The notes beneath the pieces are model-generated. The model ran no database searches. It saw only the letters and a list, made by a program, of their open reading frames with translations, and was not told where the DNA came from. From Amycolatopsis nalaikhensis (GTDB lineage: Bacteria > Actinomycetota > Actinomycetes > Mycobacteriales > Pseudonocardiaceae), in the NCBI RefSeq assembly GCF_030264295.1, contig NZ_CP127173.1, forward strand, positions 8,005,501 to 8,069,500: 64,000 nucleotides of DNA. Reading direction: 5' to 3'. The translations under genes were made by a program, and so were the position numbers. Below are positions 42,701 to 50,800 of the stretch, one piece after another; position 1 is the first letter of the stretch, and the number at the start of each line of letters is the position of its first letter.

Positions 42701-43369
42701 TCAGTCCCGGCCGAGCCGGTAGCCGAAGCCGCGGATGGTGGTGAGCAGGCCCGGCCGGTCGAGCTTCGCGCGCAGGGCCGTCAGGTGGACGTCGAGGGAG
42801 CGCGACACCGCGAGGTACGCGTCGCCCCAGACCTCGTCCATCAGCTGCTGGCGGCTGACGGCGGTGCCTGGGCGGGCGGCGAGCACGGCGAGCACCTCGA
42901 ACTCCTTGGTGGTGAGCCCGATGTCCTGCCCGGCGACGAGCACGCGGCGGGCGCCGAGGTCGATCTCGACGTCCTCGACGCGCACGACGTCCCCGGCCGG
43001 GGTGGCGCGGGCTACGGCGCGCCGCACGACGGCGTCCATCCGGGCGAGGAGTTCGGCCAGCCGCACCGGCTTGGTGAGGTAGTCGTCCGCGCCGAGGCGC
43101 AGGCCGCGCACGACGGATCGCTCGTCGCCGCGGGCAGTCAGCACGATCACCGGCACCGGCGAGACCGCCCGGATCTTCCGGAGCACGTCGAGCCCGTCGA
43201 GGTCCGGCAGGCCGAGGTCCAGGAGGACCAGGTCGGCGTCGCGGTGGCGGTGCAGGGCGTCGGCCCCGCGGCCGACGAGCGTGACGGGATGACCGCGCGC
43301 GTGCAGCGACTCGGCGAGCGCGCCGGCGACACCCGCGTCGTCTTCGACGAGGAGCACGCGCACGGTCAT
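42701..43369 (-). CDS. OmpR-family response regulator
   Basis: 222 residues. The receiver has the acidic pair EDD near residue 9, the phospho-Asp in LVLLDLGLPD (~51), TA of LTARGDE and the Lys of YLTKPVRLAE. The C-terminal winged helix (LTTKEFEVLAVLAARPG, VSRSLDVHLTALRAKL, IRGFGYRLG) is OmpR/PhoB type. First gene of the sensor operon. Its likely target is the MHS transporter gene just upstream, though that gene ends only 7 bp before it and may simply be co-transcribed. Confidence 0.93.
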   Translation of the reverse strand: MTVRVLLVEDDAGVAGALAESLHARGHPVTLVGRGADALHRHRDADLVLLDLGLPDLDGLDVLRKIRAVSPVPVIVLTARGDERSVVRGLRLGADDYLTKPVRLAELLARMDAVVRRAVARATPAGDVVRVEDVEIDLGARRVLVAGQDIGLTTKEFEVLAVLAARPGTAVSRQQLMDEVWGDAYLAVSRSLDVHLTALRAKLDRPGLLTTIRGFGYRLGRD

Positions 43370-43376
43370 CCCCTTC

Positions 43377-44687
43377 TCAGCGTTCGTCCAGCTCCGAGGT
43401 CTTCGAGGTTTCCCGCATTGTGCCGTAGACGATCAGGGAGACCAGGACACAGCCCGCGACGTACCAGAAGAACACCGTTTCGTGCCCGGCGCTCTTCAGC
43501 GCCTGCGCGATCAGCTCCGCGGTCCCGCCGAAGATGGCGACGGTCAGCGCGTACGGCAGCCCGACACCGAGCGCGCGGATCTTCGTCGGGAACAGCTCGG
43601 CCTTCACGATCGCGTTGATCGAGGTGTACCCGGCGACGATCACCAGGCCGGCCAGCACGAGGAAGAACGCGCCGACGGGGTTGCGGGTCGAGCCCATCAC
43701 GGTCATGAGCGGAACGGTGAGCAGGGTGCCGCCGATGCCGAAGAACAGCAGCAGCGGGCGGCGGCCGATGCGGTCGGAGAGCCGCCCGGCGACCGGCTGC
43801 AGGATCGCCGCGACGAGGATCGCGCAGAACAGCACGATGGTGACCTGCCGGCGCGGGATGTGCGCGGTGTTCTCCAGGAACTTCTGGCTGTAGGTGGCGA
43901 AGGTGTAGAAGCCGACCGTGCCGCCGAGGGTGAGGCCGACGACGAGGGCGATCTCCTTGGGGTACTTGGCCAGCGTGCGCAGCGTCCCGCGCTCGCCCTT
44001 GTTTTCGCCGGCTTCGCGCTCGTAGCTTTCGGACTCGTCCATGCCGCGCCGCAGCCACATGACGGTGAGCGCGGCGACCGTGCCGACGGCGAACGCGATC
44101 CGCCATCCCCACGACGTGAGCTGCTGCTCGGTCAGGATCGCCTGCAGGATCAGCTGGAGGCCGAGCGCGAGGAGCTGGCCGCCGTAGAGGGTGACGTACT
44201 GGAAGCTCGAGTAGAAGCCGCGCTTGCCGGGAGTGGCCACTTCGGACAGGTAGGTCGCCGAGGTGGAGTACTCGCCACCGACCGACAGGCCCTGGACGAG
44301 CCGGGCGACCAGCAGCAGGATCGGCGCGGCGATGCCGATGGTGTGGTAGCTCGGCGTGACGGCGATGAGCAGCGAACCGCCCGCCATGAAGGTCACCGAG
44401 AGCACGAGCGCACTGCGGCGCCCGAACCGGTCGGCGAACCGCCCGAGCATCCAGCCACCGAGCGGCCGCATGAGGAACCCGACGGCGAACACGGCGGCGG
44501 TGCCCAGGAAGGCGGCCGTGGTGTCGGTCGTGGGGAAGAAGGACTTGGCGAAGTAGGTGGTGAACGCCGCATAGGCGTACCAGTCGTACCACTCGATCAA
44601 GTTGCCGATCGAGCCGCGGAGCACGTTCCCGATCACGCGCTTCTCGCTGACGGCCCCCGTGGCCGGGGGGCTGATCCGGGTTGTCAT
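43377..44687 (-). CDS. MFS transporter of the metabolite:H+ symporter (MHS) family
   Basis: 436 residues, 12 helices. MHS hallmarks: GNLIEWYDWYAYAAFTTYFA at helix 1, RPLGGWMLGRFADRFGRRSAL in loop 2-3, GLSVGGEYSTSATYLSEVATPGKRGF in helix 4-5 and WGWRIAF. This group (KgtP, ProP, ShiA, citrate transporters) imports alpha-ketoglutarate and similar acids. AGGAGGT is 6 nt upstream of the ATG at 44687. It heads a leftward operon with the two-component system and TAXI protein, which suggests carboxylate uptake under its own sensor. Confidence 0.9.
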   Translation of the reverse strand: MTTRISPPATGAVSEKRVIGNVLRGSIGNLIEWYDWYAYAAFTTYFAKSFFPTTDTTAAFLGTAAVFAVGFLMRPLGGWMLGRFADRFGRRSALVLSVTFMAGGSLLIAVTPSYHTIGIAAPILLLVARLVQGLSVGGEYSTSATYLSEVATPGKRGFYSSFQYVTLYGGQLLALGLQLILQAILTEQQLTSWGWRIAFAVGTVAALTVMWLRRGMDESESYEREAGENKGERGTLRTLAKYPKEIALVVGLTLGGTVGFYTFATYSQKFLENTAHIPRRQVTIVLFCAILVAAILQPVAGRLSDRIGRRPLLLFFGIGGTLLTVPLMTVMGSTRNPVGAFFLVLAGLVIVAGYTSINAIVKAELFPTKIRALGVGLPYALTVAIFGGTAELIAQALKSAGHETVFFWYVAGCVLVSLIVYGTMRETSKTSELDER

Positions 44688-45000
44688 CGTCGACCTCCTG
44701 TGTTGCGACACACGGTGACCAACGGGGGAGGGGAGCGGCAAGGCCGGGAGGGAGTTCCTAACACCCGCTTAGGACGGAGGTCGGCTCGCGCGGGTTACCG
44801 ACGGGTTGTGTGCAACAACGCATCGGTGACCGTTGGTTACCGGTGCGTTCTTTGATTGGGTTCTGGGTGCCCGGCGGGCGCGTTCCGGACGCCCGCTCAG
44901 GACGGTCGCGGACACCGCGAACGCGGGTGCGCGACCCGGCGGCGCTGCCGATAACCTCGTGCCCGACATCAGCGCACGGTCGACGAAGAGGGAGAACACT
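44688..45000. promoter_or_regulatory. Divergent promoter region of the MHS transporter and fabG1-inhA
   Basis: 313 bp, no credible gene. It holds four GGTNACC heptamers (44714, 44793, 44825, 44835) and, on the right, a TAACCT -10 candidate (44952-44957) that would give fabG1 a leader of about 37 nt containing GAGGGAG. Confidence 0.55.
44714..44841. promoter_or_regulatory. Cluster of four GGTNACC palindromes
   Basis: GGTGACC at 44714-44720 and 44825-44831; GGTTACC at 44793-44799 and 44835-44841. The last three are spaced 32 and 10 bp, i.e. three and one helical turns. They are upstream of both divergent genes. Candidate operator array; the binding protein is not identifiable. Confidence 0.45.
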
Positions 45001-45705
45001 GTGGGACGGTCGGTTCTGGTCACCGGGGGCAACCGGGGCATCGGTCTGGCGATCGCCCGGGACCTCGCCGAGCAGGGGCACCGGGTCGCCGTCACGCACC
45101 GTGGTTCGGGGGCGCCCGATGGGCTCTTCGGGGTCCAGGCGGACGTCACCGACTCCGAGCAGATCGACGCCGCCTTCAAGCTCGTCGAGGAGCACCAGGG
45201 TCCGGTCGAGGTGCTCGTGTCCAACGCCGGGCTGACCGATGACACCCTGCTGATGCGGATGAGCGAGGACCAGTTCGAGCGCGTCGTCAACGCGAACCTG
45301 ACCGGCGCCTACCGCGTCGCCAAGCGTGCTTCCCGGGGCATGCTGCGCGGCAAGTGGGGGCGGTTCATCTTCATCTCCTCCGTCGTCGGCCTCTCCGGTT
45401 CGGCCGGCCAGGCGAACTACGCCGCGTCCAAGGCGGGGCTCGTCGGCTTCGCGCGTTCGCTCGCCCGCGAGCTCGGGTCGCGCAACATCACCTCGAACGT
45501 CATCGCCCCGGGGTTCGTGCACACCGACATGACCGACGAGCTGCCCGAGGAGCGCAAGAAGGAGATCCTCGCGCAGGTGCCCTCCGGCCGGTACGCCGAG
45601 CCGTCGGAGATCGCCGCCGCCGTGCGCTACCTGGCCTCCGAGGAAGCCGGCTACGTCAACGGTGCCGTGCTGCCCGTCGACGGCGGCCTCGGCCTCGGCC
45701 ACTGA
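45001..45705 (+). CDS. fabG1: 3-oxoacyl-ACP reductase FabG1 (MabA)
   Basis: 234 residues, classical SDR. TGGNRGIG binds NADPH, NAG is in SNAGLTDDTLL, the catalytic Ser is in ISSVVGLSGS and Tyr-Lys in YAASKAGL. The sequence order and the compact GRSVLVTGGNRGIGLAIA start are like mycobacterial MabA, the FAS-II ketoreductase. GAGGGAG precedes the GTG. InhA follows 34 bp later, as in mycobacteria. Confidence 0.95.
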   Translation: MGRSVLVTGGNRGIGLAIARDLAEQGHRVAVTHRGSGAPDGLFGVQADVTDSEQIDAAFKLVEEHQGPVEVLVSNAGLTDDTLLMRMSEDQFERVVNANLTGAYRVAKRASRGMLRGKWGRFIFISSVVGLSGSAGQANYAASKAGLVGFARSLARELGSRNITSNVIAPGFVHTDMTDELPEERKKEILAQVPSGRYAEPSEIAAAVRYLASEEAGYVNGAVLPVDGGLGLGH

Positions 45706-45739
45706 TTCCCGTTACCCAGAACCAAGACTTGGAGGACCT

Positions 45740-46507
45740 GTGCCCGGACTGCTCGAAGGCAAGCGCCTGCTGATCACCGGCATCATCACCGACGCCTCGC
45801 TCGCCTTCCACGCGGCCAAGATCGCGCAGCAGGAGGGCGCGAAGGTGGTGCTGACCGGCTTCGGCCGCATGTCGCTCGTCGAGCGCATCGCGAAGCGGCT
45901 GCCCGAAGAGGCGCCCGTGATCGAGCTGGACGTCACCAACCAGGAGCACCTCGACGGGCTCGCCGACAAGGTCCGCGAGCACGTCGACGGCCTCGACGGC
46001 GTGCTGCACTCGATCGGGTTCGCCCCGCAGACCTGCCTCGGCGCGCCGTTCATGGACGCGCCCGCCGAAGACGTCAAGACCGCGATCGAGATCTCGACGT
46101 ACTCGTACATGTCGCTGGCGAAGGCGTGCCTGCCGCTGATGGGCCGGGGTGCCTCGTACGTCGGCATGGACTTCGACGCGCGCGTCGCGTGGCCGGTCTA
46201 CAACTGGATGGGCGTCGCGAAGGCCGGGCTCGAGTCGGTCAACCGGTACCTGGCCAAGGAACTGGGGCCGCAGGGCATCCGCGTCAACCTGGTCAGCGCG
46301 GGCCCGATGAAGACCATGGCGGCCAAGTCCATCCCGGGCTTCGTCGACCTGGAGGACGGCTGGGGCGAGCGCGCGCCGCTCGGCTGGGACAGCACGGACC
46401 CGGACCCGGTGGCCAAGAGCGTCTGCGCGGTGCTCTCGGACTGGCTGCCCGCCACCACCGGCTCGATGATCATGGTCGACGGCGGCGTCCACTTCCTCGG
46501 CGTCTGA
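45740..46507 (+). CDS. inhA: NADH-dependent enoyl-ACP reductase InhA
   Basis: 255 residues. It contains LLITGIITDASLAFHAAKIA, LDVTNQEHLDGLADKV, LHSIGFAPQTCLG and the active site VYNWMGVAKAGLESVNRYLA (Tyr and Lys of the Tyr158/Lys165 pair in M. tuberculosis). The Ser of HSIGF equals InhA Ser94. It completes the FAS-II elongation cycle with FabG1. The GTG start at 45740 has GGAGG 5-9 nt upstream. Its stop lies in the palindrome TGAGTCTCA shared with the convergent gene. Confidence 0.95.
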   Translation: MPGLLEGKRLLITGIITDASLAFHAAKIAQQEGAKVVLTGFGRMSLVERIAKRLPEEAPVIELDVTNQEHLDGLADKVREHVDGLDGVLHSIGFAPQTCLGAPFMDAPAEDVKTAIEISTYSYMSLAKACLPLMGRGASYVGMDFDARVAWPVYNWMGVAKAGLESVNRYLAKELGPQGIRVNLVSAGPMKTMAAKSIPGFVDLEDGWGERAPLGWDSTDPDPVAKSVCAVLSDWLPATTGSMIMVDGGVHFLGV

Positions 46508-46510
46508 GTC

Positions 46511-47671
46511 TCACACGGCCACCGGCTCACGGTCGTCGCTGCGCTGGACGGCGGCGGCGACCGTGAGCACGGCGAGCGTGGCCGCGCCGAGCAGCATGCC
46601 GGTCCAGGCCACGCTCGGGAAGCCGAGCCCGGCGTCGATCGCGACCCCGCCCAGCCACGGGCCGACCGTGTTGCCGACGTTGAACGCCGACGTCGTGCTG
46701 GCGCCGACGAGCGTCGGCGCGTCGCCCGCGGCCTGGTAGGCGCGCAGGTTCAGCGCCGGGTTGGCGCCGAACCCGGCCACGCCGAAGGCGAGCACGGCCG
46801 CGACAGCGACGAGCGCGTCGGTGGTCAGCGCGAGCACCAGCAACGCGGCCAGCGCGAGGGCGAGGCAGCCGTAGAGCGTCGCGATCGGCCGCCGGTCGGC
46901 CAGCCGCCCGCCGACGCTGATCCCGATCAGCGCCCCGACGCCGAACAGCGCCAGCACCCCCGGCACCCACTCGCCCGGCAGGCCGTCGGTCTCGGTCAGC
47001 AACGGCGCCAGGTAGCTGAACGCGGCGAAGATCATGGCCTGGCACAAGGCGATCACGCCGAGCGCGAGCCAGACCCGGCCGCGGCGGTACAGCCGCAGCT
47101 CACGGCGGACGCCCACCGCGCCACCGGTCGTCTCGGGCACCAGCAGCGCGACGCCGGCGACCGCGAGCACCGTCACCACCGCCACCGCCCAGAACGCCGT
47201 CCGCCAGCCCGCGTGCTGGCCGAGGAACGTCCCGGCGGGCACCCCGGCGATGTTCGCCACGGTCAGCCCGCCGACCAGCACCGCCATCGCCCGCCCGCGC
47301 CGCTCGACGGGCACGAGCGCGATCGTCGTCGCCAGTGCCACGGCCCAGAACCCGGCGCAGGCGAGGGCCGCGACCACCCGCGTCGCGAAGAGGACGGCGT
47401 AGCCATCGGCGAGGGCGCCGACGACGTGCGCCGCGGCGAAGACGCCGAGCAGCGCCAGCAACGTCCGGCGGCGGGGGAGGCGGAGGGTGCCGATCGCCAG
47501 CAGCGGCGCGCCGACGACCATGCCGATCGCGAACGCCGAGATCAGCAGCCCGGCGTCGGGGATGCTCACCCCGAGGTCGGCGGCCATCCCGGGGAGCAGG
47601 CCGGTGATCATGAACTCGGACGTGCCCAGCGCGAAGACGCTGAGCCCGAGGACGAAGACGGCCAGGGGCAT
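46511..47671 (-). CDS. Cmx/CmrA-type MFS drug efflux transporter
   Basis: 386 residues, 12 helices. The N-terminus LAVFVLGLSVFALGTSEFMITGLLP and motif A-like GALIGISVGGRLADRRP are typical of the AraJ/Cmx chloramphenicol-exporter subgroup; helix 5 carries GVPAGTFLGQHAGWR (motif C type). The substrate is not certain. It lies 68 bp downstream of the TetR gene, and a TetR-like operator (47689-47707) fills that gap, so it is drug- or metabolite-inducible. Confidence 0.87.
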   Translation of the reverse strand: MPLAVFVLGLSVFALGTSEFMITGLLPGMAADLGVSIPDAGLLISAFAIGMVVGAPLLAIGTLRLPRRRTLLALLGVFAAAHVVGALADGYAVLFATRVVAALACAGFWAVALATTIALVPVERRGRAMAVLVGGLTVANIAGVPAGTFLGQHAGWRTAFWAVAVVTVLAVAGVALLVPETTGGAVGVRRELRLYRRGRVWLALGVIALCQAMIFAAFSYLAPLLTETDGLPGEWVPGVLALFGVGALIGISVGGRLADRRPIATLYGCLALALAALLVLALTTDALVAVAAVLAFGVAGFGANPALNLRAYQAAGDAPTLVGASTTSAFNVGNTVGPWLGGVAIDAGLGFPSVAWTGMLLGAATLAVLTVAAAVQRSDDREPVAV

Positions 47672-47688
47672 GGGGTCCCTCCCAGTTC

Positions 47689-47707
47689 TGTATCGTTCAG
47701 TTCAAAA
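47689..47707 (-). promoter_or_regulatory. TetR operator site 1 (efflux gene promoter)
   Basis: On the minus strand: TTTTGAACTGAACGATACA. 16 of 19 positions match site 2 at 48340-48358. It lies 18 bp upstream of the transporter start. Confidence 0.7.
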
Positions 47708-47739
47708 TCAGGGCGCGCGGAGCCCGTGGCGTGCTGGGC

Positions 47740-48321
47740 TCAGCGCGTGATGGCGGCCAGTGCCAGCTTCGCGACGGCGCGCATGCTGTCGCGGCTCGTA
47801 CCCCGGCGGGCCATCACGCGCAGCCCCGAGGTGGTGCCGAGCAGGAACTCGGCCACCTCGGCCGGGTCGAGGCCGTCCCGGAGGCTGCCGTCGAGCAGCC
47901 CTTCGCGGACGCATTCGGCGAACATGGCCAGGTTCCGGTCGGTGTCGTTCCGCAGTGCCGCGCCCACCTCGTCGTCGGGCACGCCGAGTTCGGCCAGGGT
48001 GTTGACGACGAGGCAGCCGCGGCGGCGGTCCTCGAGGTCGTCGTCGATGGCCTGGTAGAGGACCGCGGCGAGCCGTTCGGCCGCGGTGCCCGGGCCGTCG
48101 AGGAGTGCCTGCCGCTTGCCGAGCTGGGTGTTCGTGTAGTGCGCCAGCGAGCGCTGGAACAGGGCTCGCTTGCTGGTGAAGGTGTTGTAGACGCTGCTGC
48201 GGCCGAGCCCGGTGGCCTCGCACAGGTCCTGTGTCGACGTCGCCTCGTAGCCGCGCTCCCAGAACGCGTGCATCGCGCTCTCGACGGCAGCGGTTTCGTC
48301 GAACTCCCGTGGCCTGGCCAT
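47740..48321 (-). CDS. TetR-family regulator of the adjacent efflux pump
   Basis: 193 residues. HTH: DETAAVESAMHAFWERGYEATSTQDLCEATGLGRSSVYNTFTSKRALF-type domain (partly shown), followed by an all-helical ligand domain with LARYTNTQ-like (LAHYTNTQLGKRQALL) and RRGCLVVNTLAELG, typical of the QacR/AcrR group. TACGGT (48328-48333, minus strand) is 6 nt before the ATG, implying a leaderless mRNA. Identical-type operators precede it and the efflux gene. Confidence 0.9.
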   Translation of the reverse strand: MARPREFDETAAVESAMHAFWERGYEATSTQDLCEATGLGRSSVYNTFTSKRALFQRSLAHYTNTQLGKRQALLDGPGTAAERLAAVLYQAIDDDLEDRRRGCLVVNTLAELGVPDDEVGAALRNDTDRNLAMFAECVREGLLDGSLRDGLDPAEVAEFLLGTTSGLRVMARRGTSRDSMRAVAKLALAAITR

Positions 48322-48339
48322 GGGACCACCGTAGCAGAG

Positions 48340-48358
48340 TTTTGGACTGATCGATTCA
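48340..48358 (+). promoter_or_regulatory. TetR operator site 2 (tetR promoter)
   Basis: TTTTGGACTGATCGATTCA, 7 bp upstream of the tetR -10 hexamer; matches site 1 at 16 of 19 positions. Confidence 0.7.
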
Positions 48359-48407
48359 CAACGGGCCCCCGTCAGCGTGCGGGCCGCCACATCGGCAAGA
48401 TGACGGG

Positions 48408-49451
48408 GTGGGATACGACGCGTTGCTGTGGCTTTCGTTCGGCGGTCCGGAAGGACCCGACGACGTCATGCCGTTCCTCGAGAATGTCACCAGGGGCCGG
48501 GGCGTGCCGCGGGAGCGGCTGCTCGAGGTCGCCGAGCACTACCGGCACTTCGGGGGCGTTTCGCCGATCAACAAGCTGAACCGCGACGCGATGGCCGCGG
48601 TGGAGAAGCAGCTCGCGGCGGTCGGGATGGACCTCCCGGTGCACTTCGGCAACCGCAACTGGCACCCGATGGTCGAGGACACCCTCGCGTCGCTGACCGA
48701 AGCCGGCGCGAAGCGGGTCCTGGTGTTCCCCACGAGCGCGTACGGCGGCTACTCGGCCTGCCGCCAGTACGACGAGGACATCGAACGCGCCCGCGCCGCG
48801 GTCGGTGACGGCGCCCCCGAACTGGTGAAGATCCGCCAGTTCTTCGACCACCCGCTGTTCGTCGCGGCGGTGGCCGACGGCGTGCGCGCGGCCCACGCGT
48901 CGCTGGGGAACGAGCCCGGGATCCGCACGGTCTTCACCGCGCATTCGGTGCCGGAGAGCGCGGACCTCGCCTCGGGTCCGCCGGCCGAGGGTGGCCGCCG
49001 CTACTCGCGCCAGATCGCCGAAGCGGCCCGGCTCGTCGCGGCCGAGGCGGGCATCGCGGAGTACGACGTCGTCTGGCAGTCGCGGTCCGGGCCGCCGCAG
49101 GTCCCGTGGCTGGAGCCGGACATCGTCGACCACCTCGACGCCCTGCACGCCGACGGCGTCCGCGGCGTGGTGATCTCGCCGATCGGGTTCGTGTCCGACC
49201 ACCTCGAGGTGATCTGGGACCTGGACAACGAGGCGGCGGAACGCGCGGCGGAGCACGGGATGGCGTTCGCCCGCGCGGCGTCGGCGGGCTCCGACCCGCG
49301 GTTCGCGGAGCTGGTGGTGGAGCTGGTCCGCGAGCACACGCACGGGGCCGAGCCGCGGAAGCTGTCGCCGTTCCCGGCGGCGGGCTGCACGGTCAACGGC
49401 GCGCCGTGCGCGGTCGGCTGCTGCGAACCCGCCAAGCGCCCGGCTCGCTGA
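48408..49451 (+). CDS. hemH: Coproporphyrin III / protoporphyrin ferrochelatase
   Basis: 347 residues. N-terminal LLWLSFGGPEGPDDVMPFLENVTRGRGVP and HYRHFGGVSPIN are ferrochelatase signatures; the catalytic His is in FTAHSVPES, with the Glu in FVSDHLEVIWDLD. The C-terminal CTVNGAPCAVGCC and an earlier Cys (SACRQYDED) supply the actinobacterial [2Fe-2S] ligands. It inserts iron into the porphyrin. It follows fabG1-inhA as in mycobacteria, although a TetR/efflux pair has been inserted. Its last 59 bp overlap the convergent GNAT gene. Confidence 0.94.
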   Translation: MGYDALLWLSFGGPEGPDDVMPFLENVTRGRGVPRERLLEVAEHYRHFGGVSPINKLNRDAMAAVEKQLAAVGMDLPVHFGNRNWHPMVEDTLASLTEAGAKRVLVFPTSAYGGYSACRQYDEDIERARAAVGDGAPELVKIRQFFDHPLFVAAVADGVRAAHASLGNEPGIRTVFTAHSVPESADLASGPPAEGGRRYSRQIAEAARLVAAEAGIAEYDVVWQSRSGPPQVPWLEPDIVDHLDALHADGVRGVVISPIGFVSDHLEVIWDLDNEAAERAAEHGMAFARAASAGSDPRFAELVVELVREHTHGAEPRKLSPFPAAGCTVNGAPCAVGCCEPAKRPAR

Positions 49452-49905
49452 CGTCCGCCTGCAGCAGGTGCGGTGACCGCGCGAAGCCGTGCCTTTCGTA
49501 GGCCGGGACGGCGCGCGACGACGAGTGCACGGTGACCCGCTCCAGCCCGAGATCCGCGGCCAGGCGCAAGGTCGCGTCGATGAGCAGGCCACCGAGGCCG
49601 CTGTCGCGCGCTTCGGGCACGACGTACACGGACTGCACGTCACCCGTCGCCCGGGAGAACGCCGGCGGCGTCGGCACCCGCGCGGTGATCGCGAGGAACG
49701 CCATGCCGAGCACTTCGTCCCCGCGCGCGACGACCAGGCACCGGTGGGTCTCGGCGTTTTCCCTCGCCCAGGCGGCGAATTCGCGCACGAACCCGGCCCG
49801 CTCGCCCTCGGGCAGGCCGTCCCGCTCGGCCACCCAGCGCCACCGCAGCCCGGCCACCGCCGGGAGGTCGGCGGGCCGGGCGGGACGCACCGCGGGCTCG
49901 GTCAC
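49393..49905 (-). CDS. GNAT-family N-acetyltransferase
   Basis: 170 residues. Strand-4 and acetyl-CoA loop: VQSVYVVPEARDSGLGGLLIDATLRLA (a Q/RxxGxG/A variant, DSGLGG), then LGLERVTVHSSSRAVPAYERHGF, the usual GNAT end. The GTG start at 49905 overlaps the upstream stop (GTGA). Substrate unknown. The 3' end runs 59 bp into hemH on the other strand. Confidence 0.82.
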   Translation of the reverse strand: MTEPAVRPARPADLPAVAGLRWRWVAERDGLPEGERAGFVREFAAWARENAETHRCLVVARGDEVLGMAFLAITARVPTPPAFSRATGDVQSVYVVPEARDSGLGGLLIDATLRLAADLGLERVTVHSSSRAVPAYERHGFARSPHLLQADVSEPGAWRVRSSRPRTARR

Positions 49906-50700
49906 CCCTCGCGGGCCGTCTGTTCCGCGAAGACCCGCACCGCCTCGTTGACCGCGGCGCACCGGGCCGTCCGGACCGCTTCCGACAGCGGCCGCAGGGC
50001 CTGTGCCCGCAACGTCGAAGCCGACGCCGACAGCGCGCCGCCCGGGTCGTCGGCGGACGCGATCGCCAGGATCGCCGCGATCTCTTCGGCCCGCTGCAGC
50101 ACCCGCAGCGCCCGGCCCGGCGTCCCGCCCGGCCAGTCGACGTTCGGCCGCGACCGCAGGTGCGCCGACAGCTCCGCGCGCACGCCGGGCCGGTCGGACG
50201 CCACGTCCAGTGACTGCAGCGCGCCCGCGCTGTTCCGGATCGCGTCGGTCAGGCCGTGCTCGGCTTCGCCCAGCCCGACGTACTCGGGCCGCGACGGCGT
50301 GGCCAGGGAATAGACCGTCCACCGCACCAGGCCTTCGGCGATCGGCTCCGGCACCAGCCCGAACCCGAGCTTCCGGCAGCACCACGGCGTCACCGGCGCG
50401 CAACGCCGCTTCGGTGAACGGACCGCCGCCGCCGAGGCCGCGGACGTCGCCCGCGACCGGCAGCACCAGCTGCATGCTTTTCGCTCCCTGCGAACGCAGC
50501 GCCATCAGCAGCTGCACGGGAGTGGCCGCCCGGTTGAAGGCCAAGGGGAGCTCGAACGCCTCCGCGGCGGCCGCGTCGGCGGCGACCACGTCGTGGGCCT
50601 CACCCCACGCGAGCAGGGCGTCGAGCACATCGTCGGACGCCGCGGCTCCGTTCAGCCACGCGGAGGACCAGACGGCGAAAGTCGCACTGGGACGGCACAC
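49902..50700 (-). pseudogene. Rv1486c-like conserved hypothetical gene with a +1 frameshift
   Basis: The first part, in one frame, reads SATFAVWSSAWLNGAAASDD, DVLDALLAWGEAHDVV, NRAATPVQLLMALRSQGAKS and LRAGDAVVLPE. The rest continues one base over: LGFGLVPEPIAEGLVRWTVYS, ATPSRPEYVGLGEAEHGLTD and an Ala-rich helical end. The span is 799 bp (3x266+1). Deleting one base near 50368-50372 joins them as AVVLPELGFGLVPEP. Product would be ~265 residues. Its place after hemH matches M. tuberculosis Rv1486c (288 residues, unknown function). Either a disabled gene or a sequence error. The GNAT gene overlaps its 3' end. Confidence 0.7.
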
Positions 50701-50800
50701 GACGCCCTATTTTACCGGTCCGGCACGCACTGCAGCAGCGCGGCCACGCTGGAGTCGCTCCACGTCGACGCACCGCCGATCCGGCAGTAGCGTCGAACGG

